From Lactobacillus gallinarum DSM 10532 = JCM 2011 (GTDB taxonomy: Bacteria; Bacillota; Bacilli; Lactobacillales; Lactobacillaceae), in assembly GCF_001434975.1 (NCBI RefSeq), contig NZ_AZEL01000007.1:21785-85784 (forward strand): DNA of 64,000 nt, given 5' to 3'. Under the pieces are notes generated by a model. It worked only from the letters and a program-made list of their open reading frames with translations, was not told the DNA's origin and did not search any database. A program made the translations under genes and the position numbers. This document shows, piece after piece, positions 54,862 through 64,000 of this stretch. The stretch's first letter is position 1, and every line of letters starts with the position of its first letter.

Positions 54862-56634
54862 ATGGCTAATCAACTAAAGATTATGGTCTTGAGCGGTGTA
54901 CGTGAACAGGGTAAAGACATGTTTGCCGTTCAGGTTAATGATGAAATTTTTGTTCTTGATGCCGGACTGAAGTATCCTGATAGTTCTTTATTCGGTATCG
55001 ATGTAGTAATTCCTGATCTTGATTTCTTTGAACAATATGGAGACCGAGTAGCAGGAATCTTTTTAACGCACGGGCATGCTGATTCAATTGGTGCATTGCC
55101 ATATATTTTGCGTAAGTATGATATTCCAGTATTTGGTTCTCAATTAAGTATTGAACTTGCCAAGATAGAAGTTCAACGTGAAAATAAGCATCGCAAAAAT
55201 AGTTTATTCCACGTAATTGATGCAGATACCGAAATCGATTTTAAGAATGCAAGTATCTCATTCTTCCATACTACCCACTCAATTCCTGATTCATTAGGTA
55301 TTGATGTTCATACTCCAGCAGGTGAGATCGTTTATACTGGTGATTTCAAGTTTGATCCAACTGCTGCCGACAACTACCGGACTGATATGGATCGCTTAGC
55401 TAAAATTGAACAAAAAGGAGTTCTTGCTCTTTTAAGTGATTCATCAAATGCGGAAGCTTCATATCCTAATGTTTCAGAACAAGATATTGGTAACTTTGTA
55501 ACTAATGTTTTTAGAAATGCAACTGGTCGAATTATCGTTGCAGCTAAGGCATCTAATTTGAATCGCGTGCAAGAAGTTTTAAACGCAGCTAAAGCTACTG
55601 GAAAGAGAGTACTTTTAACTGGTCGTGATTTGGCTAAAATTGTTAGAACTTCAATGAAATTAGGCTATTTAGATGTGCCAGATGGCCTTTTAATGCGAGT
55701 TAAGGATTTAAAGACCGTGCCAGATAATCAAACAGTTATTTTGGAAACTGGTCGAATGGGTGAACCACTTAACTCATTACAAAAAATGGCTAAGAATCGC
55801 CATAGTATGATTACTATTCATGATGGTGATTTAGTCTTTATTGCTACAACTCCATCTCATGCCGTTGAAACTATGGTGGCTGAAACCAGTGACCTTGTCT
55901 ATAAAGCAGGCGGAACAGTTATTCAATTGGGCCGCAACATGCATACTAGTGGGCATGCAACCGGTCGTGATATTCAATTATTGATTGATACTTTAAAGCC
56001 TAAGTTCTTAATCCCAGTTATTGGTGAGTATAGATTATTAGAAATTGTTCGTAGCTTGGCTATTAAGACTGGTATGAGTCCTAAGAATATCTATATTACT
56101 AAAAATGGTGATTGCTTAGACTACGACTTTAAGAAGAAACGCTTCTACTTATCTGATCCTGTCCCTGGTGAAGACACTATGATCGATGGCTCAGGTGTTG
56201 GTGATGTAGGTAACATTGTTTTGCGCGATCGAGAAGTGCTTTCTGATGATGGTATTTTCATTGCTGTAGTTACAATTGATCGTAAAAAGAAAAAGATTAT
56301 CGCAGAACCTAAAGTAACTAGCCGTGGATTTGTCTACATTAAAGCCAATAGACAGTTGATGAATGATTCAATTGATGTGATTAAAAAGGCAATTAACAGC
56401 AACTTCGAGCACAAGAAGTTTGATTGGACAGAATTAAAGCAAGATATTCGCAGCGATTTGGAGAAATTCTTATATAAGAAAACAAATCGTCGTCCCGTTA
56501 TTTTGCCAGTTGTGATGGAAGTAAACCAAAACCGTCATCGTGCTATGCAAAAGCGTAATGAGAAAAAGCAAGAAAATAACAAATCACATTCATCAAACAA
56601 TAAAACAAGAAATAATAAAGAAAAGAAAGAATAA
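54862..56634 (+). CDS. rnjB: ribonuclease J2 with degenerate active site
   Basis: 590 residues, same fold as the J1 encoded at 41318-42997. Two metal ligands are replaced: the motif HGHADS (residues 70-75) has Ser75 where J1 has His78, and PVIGEYR has Ile387 where J1 has PVHGEYR. Other ligands remain (TGDFKFD, HTSGHATG). RNase J2 proteins of lactic acid bacteria are known to be weak enzymes that partner J1. The C-terminus has an Asn/Lys-rich tail of about 40 residues that J1 lacks. A TPR gene follows after two bases. Confidence 0.95.
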   Translation: MANQLKIMVLSGVREQGKDMFAVQVNDEIFVLDAGLKYPDSSLFGIDVVIPDLDFFEQYGDRVAGIFLTHGHADSIGALPYILRKYDIPVFGSQLSIELAKIEVQRENKHRKNSLFHVIDADTEIDFKNASISFFHTTHSIPDSLGIDVHTPAGEIVYTGDFKFDPTAADNYRTDMDRLAKIEQKGVLALLSDSSNAEASYPNVSEQDIGNFVTNVFRNATGRIIVAAKASNLNRVQEVLNAAKATGKRVLLTGRDLAKIVRTSMKLGYLDVPDGLLMRVKDLKTVPDNQTVILETGRMGEPLNSLQKMAKNRHSMITIHDGDLVFIATTPSHAVETMVAETSDLVYKAGGTVIQLGRNMHTSGHATGRDIQLLIDTLKPKFLIPVIGEYRLLEIVRSLAIKTGMSPKNIYITKNGDCLDYDFKKKRFYLSDPVPGEDTMIDGSGVGDVGNIVLRDREVLSDDGIFIAVVTIDRKKKKIIAEPKVTSRGFVYIKANRQLMNDSIDVIKKAINSNFEHKKFDWTELKQDIRSDLEKFLYKKTNRRPVILPVVMEVNQNRHRAMQKRNEKKQENNKSHSSNNKTRNNKEKKE

Positions 56635-56636
56635 TT

Positions 56637-57470
56637 ATGACATCAGTAAGTCAAAAGAATTTATTGAAACTTGCTGAAGAAAATAAGCACAGGGGAGATC
56701 TTGCTGCGGCAATTCAAAATTTAGAAGAAGCATTGCGAGGAGAGCATTCATTAGATGTGATCTTGGAGCTTTGTGATCTCTATTGTGCAAATAAACAAGA
56801 AGATCAGGCCTATGCTTTAATTAAAGAAGAGCCTGATCTTTTTTCTAATAAGCAAGTATATCGGATGTATTGTAAAGTTTTAAAGGAAAATAACTTTTTA
56901 ATAGAAGCTTTACAGTTAAAAGAAATTACAGGGTTAGAATTACCTTTTAAGGTGCAGCCTGTTTCTGAAGAAAAGCAACAGCAAATTATGCAGTCTTTTA
57001 AGGCAAAAAAGCAGGTTAACCAAATGGATTATGAAAGCTTGCATAAATTAAATTTGGTTAATTTTACAACTTTTGCTCAAAGTATTTTATTAGAACCTAT
57101 TTCAGAATTCGCTGTGCGCTTATCTCTTTGTGAAGATCTTATTAGACTAAAGTTGAAAGATAAATTTAAAGTGTGGGTTTTGGATGATTTAACCGAATTT
57201 ATTCCTGCAGATACTTTGCTTTTAGAAAAAGCCCCTAAATACAAAGAGATAATTTCAGCTATTGGGGCTAAATTTAGTCATAATCCTAGTCAATTACCGC
57301 TTATGATTGGTGAAACCAATTTAGTATTAGGTAGTTTGTATCCTAAGCTAGATGATTATGTAGATGAACCTGATAGTTTTGCTAGCGATTTGGTAGCTTA
57401 TTTGCAACAAAGAAATGGCAGAACTCATCAAGATTTATTTGAAAAAATTTATCGAAAATTTCCAAATTAA
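56637..57470 (+). CDS. tetratricopeptide-like protein downstream of rnjB
   Basis: 277 residues. The N-terminal 100 show helix pairs of TPR type (NLLKLAEENKHRGDLAAAIQN, ELCDLYCANKQEDQAYALIKEE). The remainder is helical without a motif I know; no membrane segment. Possibly an adaptor. It begins two bases after rnjB, so cotranslation with RNase J2 is likely. It ends at AT-rich DNA before the tuf promoter. Confidence 0.85.
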   Translation: MTSVSQKNLLKLAEENKHRGDLAAAIQNLEEALRGEHSLDVILELCDLYCANKQEDQAYALIKEEPDLFSNKQVYRMYCKVLKENNFLIEALQLKEITGLELPFKVQPVSEEKQQQIMQSFKAKKQVNQMDYESLHKLNLVNFTTFAQSILLEPISEFAVRLSLCEDLIRLKLKDKFKVWVLDDLTEFIPADTLLLEKAPKYKEIISAIGAKFSHNPSQLPLMIGETNLVLGSLYPKLDDYVDEPDSFASDLVAYLQQRNGRTHQDLFEKIYRKFPN

Positions 57471-57487
57471 AAAATAGGTAAAAAAGG

Positions 57488-57515
57488 TTTACATTTTCAA
57501 AGTATTTAGTATAAT
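57488..57515 (+). promoter_or_regulatory. tuf promoter P1
   Basis: TTTACA (57488-57493), 16-bp spacer, TATAAT (57510-57515). A second candidate (TAGGCA 57562-57567, 17 bp, TACAAT 57585-57590) lies downstream. The leader of about 140 nt repeats AGGCAATT twice (57536 and 57563 areas) and holds a TCCGTT/AACGGA hairpin near 57608-57629. Confidence 0.75.
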
Positions 57516-57659
57516 TAGCAAAGGATATTTTCGTTAGGCAATTTAGCTTAAGCTTTTTTACTAGGCAATTGCCGAAGAAAGTAGTACAATATTCAACAGA
57601 GAATTATCCGTTAACTTATCTCAACGGACTTCTTGCAAATTTACAGGAGGGTCATTTTA

Positions 57660-58850
57660 ATGGCAGAAAAAGAACATTACGTTAGAACTAAGCCACACGT
57701 AAACATTGGTACTATCGGTCACGTTGACCACGGTAAGACCACTTTAACTGCGGCTATTACTACTGTTTTAGCTGACAAGGGTTTGGCTAAGGCTGAAGAT
57801 TACTCACAAATCGATGCTGCACCAGAAGAAAAGGAACGTGGTATCACTATTAACACCGCCCACGTAGAATACGAAACTGAAAATCGTCACTACGCTCACA
57901 TGGACGCTCCAGGCCACGCCGACTACATCAAGAACATGATTACCGGTGCTGCACAAATGGATGGTGCTATCTTAGTTGTTGCTGCAACTGATGGTCCTAT
58001 GCCACAAACTCGTGAACACATTTTGCTTGCTCGTCAAGTTGGTGTTAACTACATCGTAGTATTCTTAAACAAGTGCGATTTAGTTGACGACCCAGAATTG
58101 ATCGACTTGGTTGAAATGGAAGTTCGTGACTTGTTAACTGAATACGATTACCCTGGTGACGATATTCCAGTTGTTCGTGGTTCAGCTTTGAAGGCTTTAC
58201 AAGGCGACAAGGAAGCTCAAGAACAAATTCTTAAGTTGATGGACGTCGTTGATGAATACATCCCAACTCCAGAACGTCAAACTGACAAGCCATTCTTAAT
58301 GCCAGTTGAAGACGTATTCACTATCACTGGTCGTGGTACTGTTGCTTCAGGTCGTATCGACCGTGGTACTGTTAAGGTCGGCGATGAAGTCGAAATCGTT
58401 GGTTTGGTAGACAAGGTTCTTAAGTCAGTTGTTACTGGTTTGGAAATGTTCCACAAGACTTTGGACTTAGGTGAAGCCGGCGATAACGTTGGTGTATTGC
58501 TCCGTGGTATTGACCGTGACCAAGTTGTTCGTGGTCAAGTATTGGCTGCTCCAGGCTCAATCCAAACCCACAAGGAATTCAAGGCTCAAGTTTATGTCTT
58601 GAAGAAAGAAGAAGGTGGACGTCACACTCCATTCTTCTCAGACTACCGTCCACAATTCTACTTCCACACCACTGATATTACTGGTGAAATTGAATTGCCA
58701 GAAGGTACTGAAATGGTTATGCCTGGTGATAACACTGAATTCACTGTTACTTTGATTAAGCCAGCTGCCATCGAAAAGGGTACTAAGTTCACCATCCGTG
58801 AAGGTGGTCGTACCGTTGGTGCCGGTCAGGTTACTGAAATCCTTGACTAA
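57660..58850 (+). CDS. tuf: elongation factor Tu
   Basis: 396 residues from ATG 57660, after ACAGGAGGG; upstream in-frame codons cover that site. GHVDHGKT at 20-27, [13 protein letters not shown] and NKCD GTPase motifs, and the C-terminal barrels. Delivers aminoacyl-tRNA to the ribosome. Codon use is extremely biased to a few codons (GGT, GTT, CGT, AAC), the mark of very high expression. Single gene with its own promoter and terminator. Confidence 0.99.
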   Translation: MAEKEHYVRTKPHVNIGTIGHVDHGKTTLTAAITTVLADKGLAKAEDYSQIDAAPEEKERGITINTAHVEYETENRHYAHMDAPGHADYIKNMITGAAQMDGAILVVAATDGPMPQTREHILLARQVGVNYIVVFLNKCDLVDDPELIDLVEMEVRDLLTEYDYPGDDIPVVRGSALKALQGDKEAQEQILKLMDVVDEYIPTPERQTDKPFLMPVEDVFTITGRGTVASGRIDRGTVKVGDEVEIVGLVDKVLKSVVTGLEMFHKTLDLGEAGDNVGVLLRGIDRDQVVRGQVLAAPGSIQTHKEFKAQVYVLKKEEGGRHTPFFSDYRPQFYFHTTDITGEIELPEGTEMVMPGDNTEFTVTLIKPAAIEKGTKFTIREGGRTVGAGQVTEILD

Positions 58851-58866
58851 TTTCTAACGATATAGC

Positions 58867-58905
58867 AAAAAAGATGCACTTCTTCACAGGAGCGCATCTT
58901 TTTTC
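58867..58905 (+). terminator. intrinsic terminator after tuf
   Basis: AAAAAAGATGC (58867-58877) pairs with GCATCTTTTTT (58894-58904), with a 16-nt apical region. Confidence 0.88.
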
Positions 58906-58913
58906 TTTTAGAT

Positions 58914-58942
58914 TTGTTTTTTGTGCCAGTTTAAGGTAAGAT
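58914..58942 (+). promoter_or_regulatory. tig promoter
   Basis: TTGTTT (58914-58919), 17-bp spacer, TAAGAT (58937-58942), 52 nt before the start codon. Confidence 0.6.
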
Positions 58943-58994
58943 AACTTAGTATGCAAGAAGCAAACTCAAACTTGACATTGGAGGTATTTTATTA

Positions 58995-60326
58995 ATGTCT
59001 GTAAAATGGGAAAAGACCGGTAAAACAACCGGTGAACTTACTTTTGATATTTCAAAAGATGAAATTAAATTAGGTTTGGATCAAGCTTTTAGAAGAGTTA
59101 AGAAAAACTTACGTGTTCCTGGTTTTAGAAAGGGTCACGTTTCTCGTGTTATTTTTGATCAATACTATGGTGAAGAAGCATTATATGAAGATGCTTTAAA
59201 CATTGTATTGCCAAATGCATATTCTGCTGCTGTTAAGGAAGCAGGTATTGCTGCAGTTGGTCAACCACAAATTGTTCCAGTATCAATGGACAAAGATAAA
59301 GACTGGACTATGAAGGCTACTGTTACTGTAGAACCAGAAGTTAAGTTAGGCGACTACAAGGGTATCGAAGTTCCAAAGCAAAATACTCGTGTATACCAAA
59401 AAGACGTTGATGCTGAACTTGATAAGCGCCGTGAACAAAATGCTGAACTTGTACTTAAGAAGGGTAAGTCAGCTAAGGGCGACACCGTAACCATCGATTA
59501 CAAGGGTACTATTGATGGCAAGGAATTTGAAGGCGGCTCAGCTGAAAACTACTCACTTGAATTAGGTTCAGGCGCATTCATTCCTGGCTTTGAAGATCAA
59601 CTTATCGGTCACGAAGCAGGCGATGATGTTGATGTTGTTGTAACCTTCCCTAAGGATTACGGTGCAAAGGATTTAGCAGGTAAAGAAGCACACTTTGCAA
59701 CTAAGATTCACGAAGTTAAGTCAAAGCAACTTCCTAAGTTAGACGACGAGTTTGCTAAGGATGTTGATGATTCAGTAGATACTCTTGATGAATTAAAAGA
59801 CAAGATCAAGAAGCAATTGAAGGATCAAAAGGAACAAGCTGCAAACGATGCTATTCAAGAAGCAGCTATTGAAAGTGCAGTAAAGAACGCTACTGTTGAT
59901 GAAATTCCTGATGCAATGATTCAAGACGACGTTAATACTCAATTGAACCAATACTTAGGTAACATGCAACGTCAAGGTATTGATCCACAAACTTACTACA
60001 AGTTGACCAATACTAATGAACAACAATTACGTTCACAATTTGCTAAGAACGCTGCTGAAAGAGTTAAGACTAACTTAGTTCTTGAAGCTATTGTTGAAAA
60101 AGAAGGCCTTAAGGCAACCAAGGAAGAAATTGATAAGGAAATCAAGGACCTTGCTGCTGAATACAACATGGATGAAAAGACTGTACGTAACACTTTGTCA
60201 GACGACATGTTAAGTCACGACATCACTGTACGTAAGGCTATGGATCTTGTTACTGATAATGCTAAGCAAGTTGCTAAGGCAAAGCTTGAAGCAAAAGAAG
60301 CAGAAGACAAGAAGGAAAGTAAGTAA
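58995..60326 (+). CDS. tig: trigger factor
   Basis: 443 residues with the three family domains: ribosome-binding N-terminal domain with FRKGHVSR (GFRKG signature), FKBP-type PPIase domain ([20 protein letters not shown], about 164-240), and helical C-terminal chaperone arms ending in a Lys/Glu-rich tail. First chaperone to meet new chains at the ribosome. TTGGAGG precedes ATG. The tig-clpX-engB order is standard in lactobacilli. Confidence 0.98.
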   Translation: MSVKWEKTGKTTGELTFDISKDEIKLGLDQAFRRVKKNLRVPGFRKGHVSRVIFDQYYGEEALYEDALNIVLPNAYSAAVKEAGIAAVGQPQIVPVSMDKDKDWTMKATVTVEPEVKLGDYKGIEVPKQNTRVYQKDVDAELDKRREQNAELVLKKGKSAKGDTVTIDYKGTIDGKEFEGGSAENYSLELGSGAFIPGFEDQLIGHEAGDDVDVVVTFPKDYGAKDLAGKEAHFATKIHEVKSKQLPKLDDEFAKDVDDSVDTLDELKDKIKKQLKDQKEQAANDAIQEAAIESAVKNATVDEIPDAMIQDDVNTQLNQYLGNMQRQGIDPQTYYKLTNTNEQQLRSQFAKNAAERVKTNLVLEAIVEKEGLKATKEEIDKEIKDLAAEYNMDEKTVRNTLSDDMLSHDITVRKAMDLVTDNAKQVAKAKLEAKEAEDKKESK

Positions 60327-60353
60327 TAAATAAATTATTACTGATTTCTCATT

Positions 60354-60380
60354 AAAAAGCGGCTTTAGGCCGCTTTTTTT
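60354..60380 (+). terminator. intrinsic terminator after tig
   Basis: AAAAAGCGGC, TTTAG, GCCGCTTTTTTT. Confidence 0.9.
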
Positions 60381-60456
60381 GATATTTAAGCTTAATATTT
60401 ATCAAAATATGTTAATTTATGATAATCTATTTTGGTAGGTATAGGGAGGAAATATA

Positions 60457-61731
60457 ATGGCAAATCAGTTTACAGATCAAGAAGAGATTAAATGTTCTTT
60501 TTGTGGTAAAACTCAAGACCAAGTCAAAAAAATGATCGCTGGTAATGGCGTTTATATTTGCAATGAATGCGTTGACTTATCTAAAAAAATCATTGATGAT
60601 GAATTACGTGCAGATTCTGTTAAAACTGCAAGTGAATTACCAAAACCAATGGAAATTAAAAAACAACTTGATCAATACGTAATTGGCCAAAATCGTGCTA
60701 AAAAGGTATTATCTGTTGCTGTTTATAATCATTACAAGAGAATCAGTCAAATGGATGTTGATTCTTCTACAGAATTACAGAAGTCTAATATTGCAATGAT
60801 TGGTCCTACTGGATCAGGTAAGACTTATTTAGCTCAAACTTTAGCTCGAATCTTAAATGTACCTTTTGCAATTGCAGATGCAACCACATTAACCGAGGCT
60901 GGTTATGTTGGGGAAGATGTAGAAAATATCTTGCTAAAATTATTGCAAAATGCAGATTACGATTTGGAACGTGCTCAACGCGGCATTATTTATATCGATG
61001 AAATTGACAAAATTTCTAAGAAATCTGAGAATGTTTCAATTACTCGTGATGTTTCAGGTGAAGGTGTACAACAATCATTACTGAAGATCTTAGAAGGTAC
61101 TATTGCTTCAGTTCCGCCTCAAGGTGGTCGTAAGCACCCACAACAAGAAATGATCAAGATGGACACCACTAACATTCTGTTTATTGTTGGTGGGGCTTTT
61201 GATGGTATTGAACAAATCGTTAAGAATAGATTAGGTAAAAAGACGATTGGTTTCGGTGCTGAAAATGAAGTTGATAAAATTGATGCAGATGATTGGACTC
61301 GTCATTTAACTACAGCAGATTTAGTTAAATTTGGAATGATTCCTGAATTTATTGGTAGAATTCCAATTATCACAACTTTAGATAAGCTTAACAGTGAAGA
61401 TTTGGTAAGAGTATTAACTGAGCCAAAGAATGCTTTGGTTAAGCAATATAAGAAGCTACTTTCACTTGATGGTGTTGACCTTAAGTTTACTGATGGTGCG
61501 CTTAAAGCAATTGCTGATTTGGCAATTCAAAGAAATATGGGGGCACGTGGTTTAAGAACTATAATTGAAAATTCAATTATGGATATCATGTACAAGACTC
61601 CAAGTGAAAAAGACATTGAAGCCGTTGAGGTAACCAAAGATGTAATTACGCGTCATGCTGAACCTAAGGTTATTCGTAAAAAGGATAAAAAAGAAAGTAG
61701 TAAAGCACAGGTAGGCGCTAATGATAATTAA
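60457..61731 (+). CDS. clpX: ATP-dependent Clp protease ATP-binding subunit ClpX
   Basis: 424 residues. N-terminal zinc domain with C13, C16, C35, C38; Walker A GPTGSGKT at 116-123; Walker [10 protein letters not shown]; pore loop in AGYVGED; ClpP-binding loop in the AAA module (IGFGAE). It unfolds substrates for ClpP. AGGGAGG ribosome site. The last 11 nt overlap engB. Confidence 0.98.
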   Translation: MANQFTDQEEIKCSFCGKTQDQVKKMIAGNGVYICNECVDLSKKIIDDELRADSVKTASELPKPMEIKKQLDQYVIGQNRAKKVLSVAVYNHYKRISQMDVDSSTELQKSNIAMIGPTGSGKTYLAQTLARILNVPFAIADATTLTEAGYVGEDVENILLKLLQNADYDLERAQRGIIYIDEIDKISKKSENVSITRDVSGEGVQQSLLKILEGTIASVPPQGGRKHPQQEMIKMDTTNILFIVGGAFDGIEQIVKNRLGKKTIGFGAENEVDKIDADDWTRHLTTADLVKFGMIPEFIGRIPIITTLDKLNSEDLVRVLTEPKNALVKQYKKLLSLDGVDLKFTDGALKAIADLAIQRNMGARGLRTIIENSIMDIMYKTPSEKDIEAVEVTKDVITRHAEPKVIRKKDKKESSKAQVGANDN

Positions 61732-62311
61732 AAGTAGTAGTTATGCTGTCAGTGCAGTTAGAGAAGATCAATATCCTAAGGACGATTTGCCTGAGATTGC
61801 ATTATCAGGCCGCTCAAACGTTGGAAAGTCAAGTCTGATTAACACTCTACTTAATCGAAAAAACTTGGCTAGAACCTCTTCACAGCCTGGTAAAACGCAA
61901 ACCTTGAATTTCTATCTAGTAAATGATGAGTTTTATCTTGTAGACGTACCAGGGTATGGTTATGCAAGAGTTTCGCAAAAGAAACGCCAAGAATTTGGTG
62001 AGATGATTCAAGATTACTTGGAAACAAGACCCAACTTAAAGGGATTAGTAATTTTAATTGATTCGCGTCATGAACCAACTAAAGATGATATTGCAATGTA
62101 TAATTATGCTCAATATCTGAATTTACCTATTTTAGTTGTATGTACGAAGATTGATAAAATAAAAAAGAGCCAAGTAAATAAAGTAATGTCCCGTTTGAAA
62201 AAGAACATAGATCTTAATTATGATCATGTAACGGTTTTGACATTCAGTTCCGTAACTAAATTGCATGTTGCAGAACTGGGCAAATGGATTGAAGAAAAAA
62301 TTAGTAAATAA
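61721..62311 (+). CDS. ysxC: ribosome biogenesis GTP-binding protein EngB/YsxC
   Basis: 196 residues. GRSNVGKS at 30-37, TQTLNFY (G2), DVPGYGYA (G3), TKIDK (G4) and SSVTK (G5). An essential GTPase for 50S assembly. Translation appears coupled to clpX through the overlap. A terminator follows at once. Confidence 0.97.
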   Translation: MIIKSSSYAVSAVREDQYPKDDLPEIALSGRSNVGKSSLINTLLNRKNLARTSSQPGKTQTLNFYLVNDEFYLVDVPGYGYARVSQKKRQEFGEMIQDYLETRPNLKGLVILIDSRHEPTKDDIAMYNYAQYLNLPILVVCTKIDKIKKSQVNKVMSRLKKNIDLNYDHVTVLTFSSVTKLHVAELGKWIEEKISK

Positions 62312-62316
62312 AGAAT

Positions 62317-62350
62317 GAGAAAGCTGTTAACTGGGGTTAGCAGCTTTTTC
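62317..62350 (+). terminator. intrinsic terminator after ysxC
   Basis: AAAGCTGTTAAC (62320-62331), TGGG, GTTAGCAGCTTT (62336-62347), one G-U pair, T-rich tail. Confidence 0.88.
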
Positions 62351-62434
62351 TTATGAGATGATTATTAGAATAAATTTACTTAAAAGAAAGGGTGCTAAAA
62401 TTGAAAGTGTAGTAAAGAAAGTAGAGGCTTCATC

Positions 62435-63943
62435 TTGGATGATAATAAAACACAGAAAAAGACATTAACTACTTTAAGCCTGGTTTTAATGATCATAACT
62501 ACGGTTTATGGTTTCGGTAATGTCTCGGTTTCATACCGGCAAATGACTTATGCCGGAATTATTTGGTTTATTTTAGCCGGAATTTGTTTTTTCTTTCCAG
62601 CTGGATTAATGATGGCAGAATATGGTTCAGCCTTTCACGATGCAAAAGGTGGAATTTACTCCTGGCTTGCGGGCTCTATTGGCGAAAAATGGGCCTTTAT
62701 CGGGACTTTTGTTTGGCTGGCTAACTGGGTACTTTGGCTAGTATCTAGTACCTCAAGACTCTGGATTTCGATTTCAGCGCTAATTTTTGGTAAAGATACA
62801 ACTCAGAGTTGGAATTTATTTGGTTTACATGGAACACAGCTAATGGGTGTATTGGCAATTCTATTCATGATTGTATCTACATACTTGTCTTCAAGAGGGA
62901 TGACTGGAATTAAGATCATGTCCTCAATTGGTGGCTGGTTTATGATCGGGATGAACTTGATTTTTATCTTATCTAGTTTGTTAGTCATCATTATGAATCA
63001 TGGACAATTAGCACAGCCAATCACTGGTTGGCAGAGTTTTATTATTTCACCTAATAAGGATTTCCAAACTCCAATTACTATTATTTCCTTTGTTGTCTAT
63101 GCAGTATTTGCATATGGTGGTATGGAGACCGTAGGTGGGGTAATTGACAGTATGAAGCATCCCGAAAAAGATTTCCCTAAGGGCTTAATTATCGGTAGTT
63201 TGTTTACGATTATTTCTTATGTTTTAATGATCTTTATGACCGGTTTTTCGGTTAATTATCAAAAGGATATCGTTCAAACCGGTGCTAACACAGGTAATAT
63301 TACTTATGTGGTTTACGGGACTTTGGGTAAAGCGTTCGGTACCGCCTTACATTTGGATCCGCAGACTAGTTTAATGATTGGTAAAATCTTTACGAGAGCA
63401 ATTGCCTTATCAGGATTAATGGGAATGATGGGTGCTTTCTTCGTATTACTATATTCACCCGTTAAGTCCTTTATCATGGGATCTGATCCACGTCTTTGGC
63501 CGAAGGCTGCAACTAAATTAAACAAACATGGCATTCCTGCTAATGCAATGTGGGCTCAAACTGTTTTCGTCTGCTTGTTAATTGCGGTCGTTTCCTTCGG
63601 TGGTAGTGCAGCTACAAGCTTTTATCAAATTTTGACCGATATGGGTAATGTTGCTGCAACTGCACCATATATCTTTTTGATAGGTGCATTTCCATTTTTC
63701 TTAAAGAAAGATTATCCGCGTAAATTTAGAGTATTTACGAATTATAAATGGACAGTAGCGCTGGTAGTATTTGTTGAAATAATTGTTTGCACGGGTATTA
63801 TATTTACAGTTTTACAACCAATTTTGGAATACAGATATGCGACAGCTTTCTGGACTGGATTTTGACCTATTTTCTTTGGTTTAATAGCTTATATTTTTTA
63901 TCGTACTTCAAAGAAAAAACATGGTTTAACCGATTTAAATTAA
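62435..63943 (+). pseudogene. yjeM: YjeM-like APC-family amino-acid permease with in-frame TGA near the C-terminus
   Basis: From TTG 62435 (AAGTAGAGG upstream) a frame of 476 codons encodes about twelve membrane segments of an APC-superfamily permease; VYGFGNVSVSYRQM and AEYGSAF near the start resemble YjeM glutamate/GABA-type transporters. TGA at 63863-63865 ends it after WTGF, but the same frame remains open for 25 more codons (PIFFGLIAYIFYRTSKKKHG...) to TAA 63941-63943, which completes a last membrane segment and a basic tail. A single TGG-to-TGA change explains it. The truncated product lacks part of the final span; whether it works is unknown. Substrate not determined. Confidence 0.82.
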
Positions 63944-63987
63944 ATCGCCGATTGTAAAATCAAATTGAACACTTTAGAAAAATAAAA

Positions 63988-64000
63988 AGTCCATCTGGAC
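63988..64000 (+). terminator. first part of a hairpin at the window edge
   Basis: AAAAAGTCCATCTGGAC ends the window: GTCC, ATCT, GGAC is a stem-loop with A-rich left flank, probably continued by a T run outside. It would end the permease transcript. Confidence 0.5.

Noticed and set aside
58972..58986. TTGACATTGGAGG before tig as a -35 box
   Set aside because: The TTGACA match lies directly at the ribosome site, with no room for a -10 before the start codon; TTGTTT/TAAGAT upstream fits better.

Overview
The window looks like a chromosomal segment of a low-GC Lactobacillus. Gene content and order (mraZ-to-ileS cell-division cluster, typA-ftsW-rsmD-coaD-ylbL block, rnjA with rpoY, DUF4044 and DUF3397 small proteins) and AT-rich, A-ending codon use fit the acidophilus/helveticus group best; that placement is inference from family knowledge and the species cannot be fixed from the sequence alone. 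Three broken genes in 64 kb suggest a lineage that is losing genes. I see no phage, insertion sequence, CRISPR array, tRNA or rRNA gene.

Layout. 1-6.8 kb is an accessory region: the tail of an unrecognised gene; a GtrA-type flippase and a GT2 glycosyltransferase followed by a decayed YfhO-like GT-C gene (the three parts of a teichoic-acid-type glycosylation system, with the transferase broken); a soluble FMN/FAD fumarate-reductase-like flavoprotein; and a frameshifted secreted glycerophosphodiester phosphodiesterase. 6.8-14.9 kb holds a T-box-controlled valS, folC, a HAD phosphatase, radC and mreBCD. A 44-codon DUF4044 gene sits on the minus strand at 14878-15012. 15.6-32.2 kb is the division and cell-wall cluster: mraZ (with an apparent self-operator of three 10-nt-spaced GTGGT repeats), rsmH, ftsL, pbp2x, mraY, murD, murG, divIB, ftsA, ftsZ, sepF, yggT-like, ylmH-like, divIVA, then a second T-box and ileS.

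32.0-40.3 kb carries small housekeeping genes: a cold-shock-like protein, NUDIX ADP-ribose pyrophosphatase, mtnN, a cysteine desulfurase with its DUF1831 partner and mnmA (together tRNA thiolation), a histidine phosphatase, a TPR protein and recD2. 40.3-44.1 kb is on the minus strand: diacylglycerol kinase-like gene, rnjA, rpoY and def, with a well-formed small-RNA candidate on the plus strand between rpoY and def. 44.2-54 kb: typA behind a leader with its own terminator, then ftsW-ylbG-rsmD-coaD-ylbL, comEA-comEC and holA. 54-57.5 kb: divergent rpsT and rpsO, rnjB (RNase J2 with two active-site histidines replaced) and a TPR protein. 57.5-64 kb: tuf, tig, clpX, engB and a YjeM-like amino-acid permease interrupted by TGA near its end.

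Most of the window is conserved housekeeping DNA. The parts that deserve attention are the two RNA elements around 43.4 and 44.3 kb and the genes in decay. I did not find a convincing new multi-gene system.
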